The notes under the pieces were generated by a model. It was not told the origin of the DNA and did not search any database. It saw only the letters and a program-made list of their open reading frames with translations. 64,000 bases of DNA, from contig NW_020313288.1 of the NCBI RefSeq assembly GCF_003265705.1, positions 810,839-874,838 on the forward strand, in the 5' to 3' direction. This DNA is from Callorhinus ursinus. Its lineage: Eukaryota > Chordata > Mammalia > Carnivora > Otariidae. Made by a program: the position numbers and the translations under genes. How positions within the stretch are numbered: the stretch's first letter is position 1; each line of letters opens with the position of its first letter. This document shows, piece by piece, positions 1-10,560 of this stretch.

Positions 1-34
1 CCGACCCCGTCCCCGGCGGCCCGGAACCGGCCCC

Positions 35-633
35 GGCCACGCCCTTGGGCCCTGCCCCCGATGGGCCCCGCCCCCAAAGCCCCCCCCCCCTCAGAACCTC
101 GGCGCGATTGGCTGCGGCAGGATGGGTCGCGCCCTCCTCAAACCCAAACACCCTCACTGGTCCCGGCACCTCAAGACTCCGCCCCTGAGCCCGGCCTAAC
201 TCTAAGATTGGCCAAGGTTCTGACAAGCCACGCCTCCAGGTGGGCCTGAGTCCTCGATGGCGCTCCCTGTTCAGGCTCCCGCAACGGGACTGGTCACGCC
301 TTCGAGACAGGCCCCGCTCCACTGAGGAACCAACACCAGAAGCATTAGTCCGGGTCCTGCGGCCCAGCAAGCGTGGCCACGCTCCAGGCTTCGCCTCTCT
401 CAGATCCACCCGGAAGGCCACGGACACGCCCCTTAAGCAAACGTACAGCTCCGGTTCGGCCAAGTCCCTTGGGGGCGTGTCTTCGGTTCTGGCCACGCCC
501 CCCAGTCTAGCGCGGACCTCCTCCGTTCCAGGGCTCGGACAAGCCGGTCACAAGGTGAGCACGAGTGGCGTCCCTATAAAATCCTAGCCCTGGGATCGGT
601 ACCTTTTCCCGCCCTGGAACCTGGCCACGCCCC
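35..633. repeat. Degenerate GC-rich minisatellite upstream of NDUFA11
   Basis: The core GGCCACGCCC or a close variant recurs near 35, 227, 292, 375, 423, 491 and 623. Several spacings are near 65 bp or a multiple of it (192, 65, 68, 132), while others are 83 and 48, so this is a decayed tandem array rather than a clean one. Many copies are preceded by a GGTTC-like box. The core resembles CACCC/GC boxes bound by Sp/KLF factors. No coding exon is visible here. In human, VMAC lies head to head with NDUFA11, but no VMAC coding sequence was recognised, so it is presumably beyond the left edge. Confidence 0.5.
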
Positions 634-899
634 AAAATAGTCGCACGCGGTTCAGACCCCCATACTCACGCAGATTCTGGCGCTGAGAGTGGTCACATTT
701 GCGCTGTGCCCCGCCCCGGAGTTACATCTTGCTCCTATCAAGTGGAGCCCCGCCCCGCGCCCGAATCTGCGCTTGGAGATAGGCCTAGAACCGGTCATAG
801 TCCCTCCCCTGCATTAAGCCCCACCTCCGGGTGTCAACCTTTCCTAACCTAGGACCTTCTGAGTTGGAACTGGTGAGATCTGCCTTCACTGATTCTGGC

Positions 900-1150
900 T
901 TACCTCAGTTTCTCGTTCTTGAAGGCGGCTGGGGGTGCACGCGCGCTTCCTTTACGCCAGTCCCGACTCGGCGCGTGCGCGCGACCGTGTCTGTGTCCGC
1001 GGTGTTCAATAAAGTTGCACGCTTGTTGTCGGCCCCTCCGCCCGAGAGATTGCGCGCGCCGCCCAGGAAGTCTCGCGAGAACGCGGGGCCGCTGCCCTTG
1101 GACACGGGGAGCCGGCGGGCTGTACTGTGCGGGGCCAGGGGTGTGCAATC
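900..1150 (+). promoter_or_regulatory. NDUFA11: NDUFA11 CpG-island promoter
   Basis: This CpG-dense stretch ends at the NDUFA11 start codon. It holds an ETS-like CAGGAAGT at 1064-1071 that runs into the perfect palindrome TCTCGCGAGA at 1071-1080, about 70 bp before the ATG. That palindrome is a known core element of TATA-less housekeeping promoters and is linked to Kaiso/ZBTB33-type binding. The transcription start cannot be fixed from sequence alone. Confidence 0.7.
1071..1080. promoter_or_regulatory. TCTCGCGAGA palindromic promoter element
   Basis: An exact 10-bp palindrome lies about 70 bp upstream of the NDUFA11 ATG, in the position where this element normally acts in mammalian CpG-island promoters. 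It overlaps an ETS-like AGGAAGT on its left. Confidence 0.7.
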
Positions 1151-4100
1151 ATGGCGCGGACGCTTCTTCAGCAATACCTGGACATCCCCGATGGCACCGA
1201 GTGCCACCGCAAGACCTACGCCAGCACCACGGTCAGTGGTGCCGCTGGTGAGCATTCTCGGCCGGTCCCCGAGGGCAGAGGGTGCAGGGAGGTCATAGAG
1301 TCGCTGGGGGCTGTCCCAGGGCGTCCTGCGGCGCTGGGGATCTCGCAGGTGCCGTAAAGTTGTCGCCGGGATGTCTGGGGCGGCCCTGGGTCGCTGGGGA
1401 GCTCTTGTACGAGATAGACTTTGTGGGGGTGTCGGACTGATTCAGAGGGCGCTTGAAGGCGACAGGGTCACTGGGAGCTCTCCGAGGGGGTCGCAGGAGC
1501 GCTGGGTATCTCACGGGATGACACGTCGTCGTGGGGGTGTCTGAGGAGGCCTTGAGGAACTCTTGGGTGAAGGGGGTCCGGCAGGGTTGGAGGGCACCGG
1601 GAAGTGGTACATGTGACAGGTTGGCCACTGGGGTCGTCAGAAGCGGTTGCTGGGGGCTGGGATTTGGGGGTTACTGTTGAAGCTATCACCAGGCTCTGGG
1701 GACGTCGTTGAGTGGCAGAGGGCCTTTACTGGGGCTCAAAGGAGCTGGGGATTCATGAGGCTTAACAACAGGGTGAGTTAAGGTTATTTGGGGGGATCAT
1801 GGGTGTGTCTCGGGGGTACAGAAGTTTGAGAACGTTCCAGTGTGAGAGAAAGTCTTTTTAGGGTTCAGGAGAGCGGGATGGTTAGGGATATCTGAAGCTT
1901 TTATTGGGACCACCAGAGGGGCCGTAGGGGTGCTGAGGTGGGTCAGGGGCTACTATAAGGGTAGCCTTGGGAGGGCATAAGGGGACTACGGCCCTAACAC
2001 TCTTCTGCACGGGACACCTCAGCATCTCGCCCCTTCCAGTCTCTCTCGAGAGGTAGGAATGATGGTTTGGGCCACCTCCATATCTCCAGCTCCTGAAACA
2101 AGGCCTGGCAGAAGTTGAGTCTCCACTGGGACGCATTTGGATTAAGGTAGACCTGATCATCACTCCATTTTCTGAGATCAACAATTATCGTGCCCATTTC
2201 TCAGAGGTGGAAACTGAAGGTCAGAGAGGTGTGTTAACTATCCCAGGGTCTTTTCGAGCCGGTATGCAAATCCACGTCTGCTGATCTGCTCCTGAGAGAG
2301 GCTGGGGCAAGGACTGTGCGTGCAGGATCCTTGTGGAGGGGCCTCAGGAGAGAGGGTGGTTGGGGAGTCTGCTTGCGTGGCGAGTTGTGGGGACAGTAGA
2401 GGTGTGTGGCAGGGTCTCTAGGGCGCCTTTGGAGAGGGTTGCGCAGTGCGGGGTGGGATCACTGTAGGGGGACCTTATTCGGGCACATTCTTATAGGGAA
2501 ATGCTGACGTTGGGGAATGCCTGGCAGGACTTTGTGGAGGCCCATGGTTGTGTCTAAAGGGGAATTAAAGTAGGAGGAGGGGGTCGCCTGAGGGGCACGT
2601 GGGGCCTTCGGGGAGATAACGGGAATTGGATGGTTTAAGGGATTTTGAATCTGAGAAAGACATTGATGTTGGTGTTTCTGAGTGGGAGTGCACATGTGTG
2701 ATCACAAAGGCACAGTCCATGGGGGTGGACTGACATCTCCGGAGGCTCTTGGGGGAGACTGAGTACATTTCAGGAGCGGGGGCTTGCTGGAAGGTCTTTG
2801 GGGGAGTGTGGGTGGGAACTTTGACAGAGGTGCCATGTCAGGCAGTCGCTGAGAGACTCGGATTTATGGTGGTCACCAGCCCCTGTGAGCCTTCGAGGGT
2901 ATCACTGTGTGGGTGTGTGTATGCTTACTTCGCCCGCCTGCCTTCTCTCTCACTGGCCAGCTCCACTCAACATGCAGGACTTGGCTCCTGGATCCTCTCT
3001 TACCTTCCCTGCCTCCCCTCAGGCCTCACTGAGAGAACACTCTTGTTTCCTGTCTGGCTTTCCTGAGATGGTGAGCCCCCGGAGGGCAGAGAGACTGTAC
3101 CCTCTAGCATCAGCGCCCTGTGGGCACACAGTAACCCTGAATGAATGAATGAATGAATGAATGAATGAATGAAGGCCCCCAGTAACTCTTGTGGATGGGT
3201 GGCTGGATGAGCGAATTAGGGCATATAGTAACTGAATGAATGTGTGAATGAATGAAGTAGCTGGATGGATGGAAGAATGAATGAATGAATGTGGGCACAC
3301 AGTGACTGTGAAAAGGAATGACAACCTGCAGTCACTGTGAAGGAAGGAAGGAATGAATAAAGGGTCGAGTGTGCACTGTGTCTGGAGGTCACTGCTGGAG
3401 GCTGAGAAAGAGCCAGGAGCAGGTGGGAGTTGGGAAGAGGGCCTTTTGCAGGGTGATGGGGGGCCATGGAAAGGTCCGAGTCAGTAGAGACCCTCATGTG
3501 CTGGGGGTCACAGGATGTGGGGAGGGTGGGCTATGGCAGGTCACCATATTGGATGATTGCTAGGAGACAGTTCATCCACTCCCAGTTCTAGGGTTTCTGA
3601 GGGGATTAGGATGGCGGGGGCACGGTCTGTGTGCAGCGTGGAATGTGAGCTGGCGGACAGGTTGGGACGGGCTGGCCCTGGGAGGTCCCTGTGGTGACTG
3701 AGCCATGCGGGGGGTCTGTAGGGAGAGGAGGGGTGTGTTGTCTGCCCTGAGCAGGGTCAGCTGGAGGATGGGGAGCTCTGTGTTAGGCTCTTCCTGGTGA
3801 TTCAGAACCAGCCAGGTGGGCCCTGGTCTGCCTCCCCCTCCCCCCCCCCCCCCACTGAGGAGGGTCTGGTCGGGGCAGCTGCCCAAGGCCTTGCCTTGGC
3901 CTCACCTCAGACCCACACAGCATCCCGGGCAGTGTTTGCTCAAGATGCCCCAGGATAGAGCCTCGGGCCTTACCACCCACCTGGCACTCGGGTCCAGGCC
4001 CAGCCCCTGCCGGGCCCCTCATGCGCAAGAGCCAGTGTCGGGCAGGGAGGCCAGGGCGAGCAGAGATGGAAAAGCTGACCGGAGTGGCAAGGCCGGGTGG

Positions 4101-6517
4101 GCGGGAGCGGCTGCTGAGCCAGCCAGGTGCGAGGGATGGGCCCAGGCCCAAGCTGCCAGCAGGAGGGGGCCCAAGGGTGACGAACAGCAGGCCTTGGCAG
4201 CCCCGGCAGCCAAGTCTCCGCCAAGGAGCCCTGGGCCCCATGGGAGAATGCAGCCTTGGCTGGGAGTGGGGAGCAGGGCCTGGGTGCCAAGCCCTGTGGG
4301 GCTCAGCCATGCTGTCTGTGCTGGTACGTGAGGCCAGAGAGCAGCCCAGCCACTTGGGCCCTGGGCCCGTTCCCGTGTCCACTGCAAGCTGGACCAGTGC
4401 ACTGTGGAGGGTGAAGGGGCCCCGGGCAGGCCTTGGTCAGGCCTTGCGGAGGGAGGCCTGAGGCCCGGAGGTAAGGGTGAGAGCCCAGGGTTTGGAGCAG
4501 TAGACTGGGTTGGAATCCCACTGTGGCTGCTCAGCAGCTGTGGGGCCCTGGGTAAACCTCAGAACAGTCCCTTCCTGGGCGAAGGGGTGGTGCTAGGAGC
4601 CTCCTTCTGGGTGCCATGGGGACAGAGGGAGAGAGGGTTTCTCTGGTAGTGGAGGGGCCTGCCCCCAGCCAGGGCCCCTCCTGGTCTCAGCGCCCAGTTC
4701 CTGGTCCAACTCACCTCACCCTCTCTGGTCCCACAGGCCTGATCTTCTCTGCCTACAGTGTCACGCTCCAGCCCCCGGACTCCTTCCTAGAGGGAGTGGC
4801 AAGGACAGGGCGGTACACATTTACTGCAGGTGAGCGAGCCTTGGCTTCTCCTTAGGGGCCCTCCTGGCACTGGCCCTGGGCCCTGACTCAACGCTCACCC
4901 CCCCACCTGCACCCCAACAGCCGCCATCGGTGCCATATTTGGCCTCACGTCCTGCCTCAGCGCTCAGGTCCGAGAGAAGCCCGATGACCCCCTGAACTAC
5001 TTCATCGGAGGCTGTGCCGGAGGCCTGACCCTGGGAGCACGCAGTAAGTGAGCCCCCCATTCTGACCTCCGCTGACCACAACCCCCCATTCTATCCCAGA
5101 CCAGGGGCCAGGAAGGGGCCAGGTGTGTGGGATGCTCACCCCAGCAGAGGAGGGGGCAGTCCCCGTGAAACCTTCCAGTGCTTTTGAATCTCTGCCACCA
5201 GCCAGTCCAGTAATACTAAGAGCTGCTTTGCTTAAACACCTACTGCATGTCTACCTCACCAAGCCCATATACCCGCCTGTGACTCAGTGTGGCATTCAGC
5301 CTGGCCCACAAAGCTCTGCACAACCTGCCCCATCCCCTCTACCCTCCCTTCCTCCCTCTCTCCCCCTTGCTCACTCTGTATAAGCTACACAAGCCGCCTT
5401 GCTGTTCCTCCAAGCCAGGCCCAGTCCTGCCCCAGGGCCTTTGCATGTGCTGTGCCCACTTACTGGAGTGCTATTCACCCAGATGTCAGCACAGCTCCCT
5501 CTTTCACTGTCCAAACCCCCCTGTGGATGATCTGGGTCCACTGCCCTCATTCCTTATCGCCCTCCTTTGCTGCACCTTGTCAGAGAACACAAGGCCACTG
5601 TCTGTCTCTGCCCCTGCCCCTGCCCCATGAGCATGGAGAACGTGTGTGGTCCTTGCATTGCCGTCCCTCTCCCAGCACCCAGAGCCCTGATTGACCAAAC
5701 ACAGCCCTGCAGGGGAGCTACACTTACCATCCCCACCTGGAGATACACGGACTAGCTCCGAGAGGGGGCTTGGGTGGTGCGAGGTCACCTGGGAACCAGC
5801 AGAGCATGCCTCCCTAGTGGGAGGCAGGGCGGGGGCCCCACACCAGCCTGGCACAGTGCAGCCACCTGGAACGGAGCAGTCACTGCTTTTTCCACCTCCC
5901 ACAGCCTCCGGGCTGGCAACTGCCCTGGCCCACCAGTCTGCCAGTGCTTGGTGGAAGGTTCCAGTCAGGCAGAGGGAGGGCACGGTGGAGGGAGGTGGAG
6001 GCCCATGCATTCTAGGGTTTGACACATACCCCCAGCCCGCCAAGGGGGTGAGCCCTGCACACGGCAGGCCCGCCTCCCTGCCCAGCGACAGCCCTCAGGC
6101 AAGCAGGGCCGTTCTGCGCTCTCGCGTTCACGGTCCACAGAGCAAATACAGGGCCTGGCGCCTGCGGCCAGCGCACCCCGGCTGAGGCTCCACCGAGCGC
6201 GGGGTCCCCCTCCCCGGACCGGACTGACAGCCTCGGTTCCCGGGTTTCCACACACATCTTCACCCAGAGGGGCCCCTGACTTAATCCTCGGGACCCACAG
6301 CCCCGAGCCCCTAAGCCTCACGGGAAGGCCGTGTTCTTGGGCTCCCGGGGGAGGCGGCGGGGAAGCCGCATGGCCGCCTGACGCCGCCCTCCCAACTCCG
6401 GCAGCTCACAGCTACGGGATCGGAGCCGCCGCCTGCGCGTACATGGGCATGACAGCCGCGCTGCTCAAGATGGGCCAGCAGGAGGGCTGGAAGGTGTTTG
6501 CGGCGCCCAAGGTGTAG
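1151..6517 (+). CDS. NDUFA11: NADH dehydrogenase (ubiquinone) 1 alpha subcomplex subunit 11
   Basis: Accessory subunit (B14.7) of the membrane arm of mitochondrial complex I, in the inner membrane; a Tim17-like four-helix protein needed for complex assembly and stability. There are four coding exons: 1151-1247, 4737-4829, 4921-5043 and 6405-6517. All introns are GT-AG and all lie in phase 1. The joined frame gives 141 aa, the length I recall for human. The protein begins [20 protein letters not shown], has [16 protein letters not shown] at the exon 2-3 junction, the loop [11 protein letters not shown], a glycine-rich helix [12 protein letters not shown] and the C-terminus [10 protein letters not shown]. 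The start is the only in-frame ATG before the conserved DIPDG motif. No key residue is lost and no frame break is seen. Intron 1 is 3.5 kb and intron 3 is 1.36 kb. In human the gene is the downstream neighbour of the FUT3/5/6 cluster. Confidence 0.96.
1910..1923 (+). promoter_or_regulatory. Weak CTCF-like motif in NDUFA11 intron 1
   Basis: CCACCAGAGGGGCC matches 12 of 14 positions of the CTCF core CCASYAGRKGGCRS. It lacks the usual C at position 12, so binding is uncertain. Confidence 0.25.
2140..2290 (-). repeat. MIR-like SINE fragment in NDUFA11 intron 1
   Basis: The stretch contains the antisense MIR hallmark CCCATTTCTCAGAGGTGGAA followed by ACTGAAGGTCAGAGAGGTG. It is ancient and diverged. 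A second partial MIR (sense, ...GGAATCCCACTGTGGC...) lies near 4476-4575 in the same intron. Confidence 0.55.
3139..3363. repeat. (GAAT)n microsatellite cluster in NDUFA11 intron 1
   Basis: Pure GAAT/AATG units run from 3139 to 3172 and again around 3233-3290. The intervening DNA repeats a GGGCACACAGTAACC-like phrase at about 3122 and 3293. The cluster may be the simple-repeat tail of an old L2, whose 3' end is TGAATGAA. It is likely polymorphic in length. Confidence 0.75.
5190..5620 (+). repeat. L2 LINE 3' fragment in NDUFA11 intron 3
   Basis: The phrase CAGGGCCTTTGCATGTGCTG, followed by a CTGGAGTGC and CCCTCTTTCACTGT-like stretch, matches the L2 3' region in sense orientation. The remainder of intron 3 (5621-6404) shows no recognisable element. 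Confidence 0.6.
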
Positions 6518-6565
6518 CCCCCCGCCCCCCGCCCCGGTCCGCGGGCGGGCTCAGATGCGACTGAA

Positions 6566-6571
6566 AATAAA
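6566..6571 (+). promoter_or_regulatory. NDUFA11: NDUFA11 poly(A) signal AATAAA
   Basis: A canonical hexamer 49 bp after the stop codon, followed by a GT-rich stretch (TTCTGTGTGTATTC). It implies a 3' UTR of roughly 70-80 nt. Confidence 0.9.
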
Positions 6572-6596
6572 TTCTGTGTGTATTCTTTGTGTGCGT

Positions 6597-6632
6597 CTCC
6601 CTCCCCTCCCCTCCCCTCCCCTCCTCTCCTCT
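6597..6632. repeat. (CTCCC)n microsatellite just past NDUFA11
   Basis: Pentanucleotide CTCCC units followed by CTCCT variants, immediately downstream of the NDUFA11 cleavage region. The strand is fully pyrimidine. Confidence 0.85.
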
Positions 6633-7563
6633 GGGATGAAGCCCCGTCCCCGGTGGGCTGGGTGACAGTGTCGCTCCAGCAGCAGCCCAGTGGGCGCCAG
6701 CTTGGCCCTGAAGACCGGAGCCGGGCACCGCCCCCCAACAGCCCTTCCTGCAGCGCCCCCAGCAGGTCACAGGCCATCCCCTCTCTGTGCTCCCCCCGCC
6801 CAAAGCCAATGGCATGTGGAAAACACACCCAGGGCCCACGCACGACCTGACTCCAAATTCTTGGGCATTGGAGCAGAGCACCCCCGACCCGCTGGCCCAG
6901 GAGCCTTGTCCCCAGGTGACAGGTGGCTGACAGGCCACCAGGATCCTGCAAAGCAGGGGCCTGTGGCGGGCACCAGAGAAGAATCCTGATCCTCGCCGGC
7001 CGCCGCCTGTCAGGCCCAGTGATTTAGGCAGCCTGGGAATGCCAGCCCTGGCCCCTAGCGTGCTGCGGAATGGGCTCTGGCAGCCAGAAAGGAAGGCTTG
7101 CTGCAGCATGTCGAGGTGGGCCATGAATTAGGGCTCTCTGGGCTTTACCCTGGGGAGCGGGGTCGGGCACTGCAAGTGGCCTAGAGGCAGCAGGAGCCGG
7201 GCCCTGAGGCCCCCTTCTCGCCCCATCCCTCACCCTTTCCCCCCCACCACCCACCCAGGTGCCGACATGGTTGGAAGCCGGACTTGGAGCCTTGCTCTCT
7301 GTCCACCCTGGGCTGTCATTTGGCCAGATGTCGGGCAGCTCGGATCTAGCGTGTGCAGAGCCCGGGCCCTGCTGGCTGCAGCTGGGCTGGCCTCACCAGC
7401 TCACTACCCCATAGCCACTCCGAGTCTCCCGCCACAGGGGGCACCGGCTCCAGCTCGGGGTCGCGGCCAGGCGGGAGAAAGGCTGGGAGGAGACGTGGAC
7501 CTGCCGAGCCCTGAGAGCGCTCGGGTCCCAGACCTGCACCAGAGTCCCAGCTCTTGGTTCTTT

Positions 7564-7764
7564 TTTTTTTTTTCTTTTTTTAAAGATTTTATTTATTTAT
7601 TTGACAGACACAGCGAGAGAGGGAACACAAGCAGGGGGAGTGGGAGAGGGAGAAGCAGGCTCTCCGCTGAGCAGGGAGCCCGATGCGGGGCTCGATCCCA
7701 GGACCCTGGGATCACGACCTGCGCCGAAGGCAGACGGTTAACGACTGAGCCACCCAGGCGCCCC
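7564..7764 (-). mobile_element. Can-SINE with intact target-site duplication
   Basis: A tRNA-Lys-derived carnivore SINE in reverse orientation. It starts with poly-T and AAAGATTTTATTTATTTAT, has a GA/CT-rich middle and ends in the tRNA-like head GAGCCACCCAGGCGCCCC. A 17-bp duplication CCAGCTCTTGGTTCTTT flanks it at 7547-7563 and 7765-7781 without mismatch, indicating a fairly recent insertion. Confidence 0.95.
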
Positions 7765-7926
7765 CCAGCTCTTGGTTCTTTACTGGTTTTATTCTCAGTG
7801 GCAAGTGGGGACAACAGGGTCCCTCCCTCAGCAATGTTCCAGGAAGAGGGAAGCCCCCCCTTCTCTGCTCTCTGAGGGGGAACAGGCCCTTAGGCTCCTG
7901 CACAGGCTGGTGTGTCCCTGCTGCAG

Positions 7927-7940
7927 CCGGCAGGGGGCAG
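7927..7940 (+). promoter_or_regulatory. CTCF-like motif
   Basis: CCGGCAGGGGGCAG matches 13 of 14 positions of the CTCF core CCASYAGRKGGCRS on the + strand. Confidence 0.4.
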
Positions 7941-8216
7941 AGCCCACCGATGCTTGGCCCCCTGCCCCCCAGCCCTGTGGGGTGAAGGAGTCAGTTTGTA
8001 TCCCTGCCCCTCTCCCTTCCCTTCCTCACTCATCCTGCCCGCCACAGCCGGCAGAACGGGGGCGACAGTAAGAGTCGTTTCAGCGGACCTGGTGCTGCAG
8101 GTAGGGCCTCTGGTCACCGAGGGCTGAAAGGGGGACCTGGTCAAGGCTCAGCAGTCGGTCACTTCTCAGCCGGATCTACCCAGGCCTCCCCACACACCCT
8201 TCCGCAGCCCCCTGGT

Positions 8217-8400
8217 TTGTTTTTGTTTTTTTTTAAGATTTATTTTATTTTAGAAAGCGAGAATGAGCATGACTGGGAGAAGCAGAGAGAATCTCAAGCA
8301 AACTCCACACTGACCACAGAGCCTGACATGGGGCTTGATCACATGACCCTGAGATCACAAGTCGAAACAAAGAGTCAGGCACTTAACTGATGGCCACCAC
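8217..8400 (-). mobile_element. Diverged Can-SINE
   Basis: Reverse-oriented: poly-T, AAGATTTATTTTATTTTAG, then GGGGCTTGATCACATGACCC and a decayed CACTTAACTGATGGCCACC head. It is clearly older than the 7.5-kb copy. Confidence 0.85.
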
Positions 8401-9334
8401 CACCCCCCACCCCTGGCTCTTTGTGAAGCCCAAGCCCCAGAGGAAAAGCAAAAGTTCACAGCCAGCCAGTCCCTTCCTGCTTCCTAGCCTCAGTTTCCCC
8501 TTTAGCTGGCTCAGACCAGGGCTGTGCTGGACACCTATTCAGCCCTCTCTGGGCTGGCTGGCCGCCAGTGTTGGAGCAGGCCCCCCGGAATGGGGCAGGA
8601 AGGAGTGGCTGCCTGCTGGGCTCCAGGGACCGCCCCCCCAAGTCCAGACCCCCTTGCCCATAAACATTTATGAGGCTGTGAGGGACTGACATACTGCCCC
8701 ATGCAGAGACCCCAGGGGGGCCGGCCTTGTTTATAGTATCCAGTCCCCACACACACACTTTGCCTGGGACCCCACCTCCTGCCCCAGCGGCCCCTGCTTG
8801 GGGGTAGTGAAGGACCTTTCCAGAGTACAGTGGTCCCCCTGTCCCCATCCTGAGCTTGATGAAGCCATTTCCAGCCCCAGGCAGTCTGGTCTGGAAGAAA
8901 AGGAGGAACTCAGAAAGGGCCTCCCCAGGGCAAGGGACTGGGGAGAGCAGGAGGGCTTCCTGGGGGAGGACAAAGTGCGGTAGGGAAGCGAGCGTCAGAA
9001 GATCCGAGGATGAGGTCTTGCTGGATGTGCCTGAGGGGGAAAGGCGTCCTGGGCAGAAGACAGATCAAAGGCCTGATGTGGGGGACAGAGCAGGGCCGCT
9101 GAGTGAGAAAGGGCCTGCTGTTCCTCCCGGGGCCGACCTCTGGGGCAGCGGGGCACACGCTCCCCAAGGCCCCCATCCCTGGAGACACCCTGCCCGGTGG
9201 GGACAAGCCTGCAAGGACTGACAAGCCTCCAGGCTCTGCTGCGGGGTCTCGAGCTCTCTGTAAAGCCAAGAAAATGTGAGCGGGCTAAATCCGACCAAGA
9301 AGAAGAGCTAGGGGAGCCTCTCCCCACGGCCAGG

Positions 9335-9480
9335 AAGGCTCAGTTGTTACTGTTAGCTCATCCAATCCTTGCAACAGCCCTAGGAGGGAGCTGCTCTTGC
9401 TGGTCCTGTCTTACAGATGGGGAAACTGAGGCCCAGCCAGGCGGCTTCATAGGGCCTGGCTCGCAGCAGGCTCGCGACCT
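9335..9480 (-). repeat. MIR SINE fragment
   Basis: Antisense MIR core: ATCCTTGCAACAGCCCTAGG, then TTACAGATGGGGAAACTGAG and GCCCAGCCAGG. Confidence 0.7.
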
Positions 9481-9626
9481 TAGTTCTTTGATGGTCATTA
9501 GCGATCGTGGGGCAACAACCTATCTGAAAGGCTTCCCAGGTGGTCTCAATTGGAGTCCAGTGGGACAAGGCCAAGTGATCTCAAAAGCAACACCCCCACG
9601 GATTCCTTTAAAAAAGTTACATGGCA

Positions 9627-9757
9627 GGAGTGCCTGGGTGCCTCAGTCGGTTAAGCACCGGCTGTTGATCTTGGCTCAGGTCTCGTGAGTTCGGGCCCCA
9701 CGTTGGGCTCCATGCTGGGCATGGAGCCTACTTTAAAAATAAAATGAAAATGAAAAA
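9627..9757 (+). mobile_element. Short Can-SINE lacking the CT-rich middle
   Basis: Sense head GAGTGCCTGGGTGCCTCAGT, then GGGCCCCACGTTGGGCTCCA, GCATGGAGCCTACTTTAAAA and an A-rich tail. This is an older SINE subfamily without the pyrimidine tract. Confidence 0.85.
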
Positions 9758-10012
9758 CCACCTTGCATGTGGGTCAGGGCGGGACACACCAGTCTGTGGA
9801 GAAGGGCGGGTGGGGCCTGAAGGGCTCATCCTTCCGCCCTCTAACCCCTTTGTGAATCCGCCTGACTTTAGACCCTCTCCTGGATCTGCCCACTTCTGCG
9901 TCCCTCCACGGCCCCAAGCAGGGGCCGGCCCCCATCATCGCCCAGTTGGCACAACACAGCCTCCTCCCCTGACCTGCCGCTCCCACCCTGCAATCTGTCT
10001 TCCCTGATGCAG

Positions 10013-10026
10013 CCACCAGAGGGTGC
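10013..10026 (+). promoter_or_regulatory. CTCF-like motif
   Basis: CCACCAGAGGGTGC matches 13 of 14 positions of the CTCF core on the + strand. Confidence 0.4.
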
Positions 10027-10094
10027 CCGTGAGCGTCTGGGTCGGGCCCTGCCCTCCGCCCACAGCCCTCCAGGGCTCCCACCTTCTTCAGAGT

Positions 10095-10560
10095 AAAAAT
10101 CCAAGTCCTCCCTGAGGCCCAGAGGCCCTGCACGACCTGCCTGTCTCCTCCCTACCTCCCCCTCCCTCTCTACCCCTCGCTCCCTCTGCTTGCTGTTCCT
10201 TCAACACACCAGGCCAGTGCTGCCCCCAGGGCCTTTGTATTGCCTGTGCGCTCTGCCTGGAACACTCTTCCCCCAGACAGCCCCACAGCCACCCCCTCAC
10301 CTCCAGTTCTCAGCTCAAATGTCACCTCCTCATTGAGGCCTCTCTGACACCTCACAGAAGTGACATCCCACCCGGCCAGCACTCCCTACACACCCTCTAC
10401 CTACTGCCAGTTTTGCCCACAGCACTTAGCAGCTTCTAGATCCATGTCCGTCACATGCATTGTCTCACGGACCGTGTATCTCCCTGAGGGCTGGGACATA
10501 TCCTGGCTGTTACACCTTTGGGTCACAAGCCGCCGAGGGACATAGTGGGGCTCTGTAAAT
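10095..10560 (+). repeat. L2 LINE 3' fragment
   Basis: Contains CAGGGCCTTTGTATTGCCTG, GCCTGGAACACTCTTCCCCC, CTCAGCTCAAATGTCACCTC and the later GTATCTCCCTGAGGGCTGGG, which follow the L2 3' consensus in order. Confidence 0.8.

Noticed and set aside
1..300. Possible VMAC exon on the - strand next to NDUFA11
   Set aside because: Expected from human synteny, but no coiled-coil coding sequence of the VMAC type is seen; the region is GC-box repeat DNA.
575..582. TATAAAAT upstream of NDUFA11
   Set aside because: It lies more than 570 bp before the start codon, outside the CpG-rich promoter core. NDUFA11-type housekeeping promoters are TATA-less.
3783..4382. 199-codon - strand frame and overlapping + strand frames in NDUFA11 intron 1
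   Set aside because: GC-rich intronic DNA; no splice-consistent neighbours and no recognisable domain.
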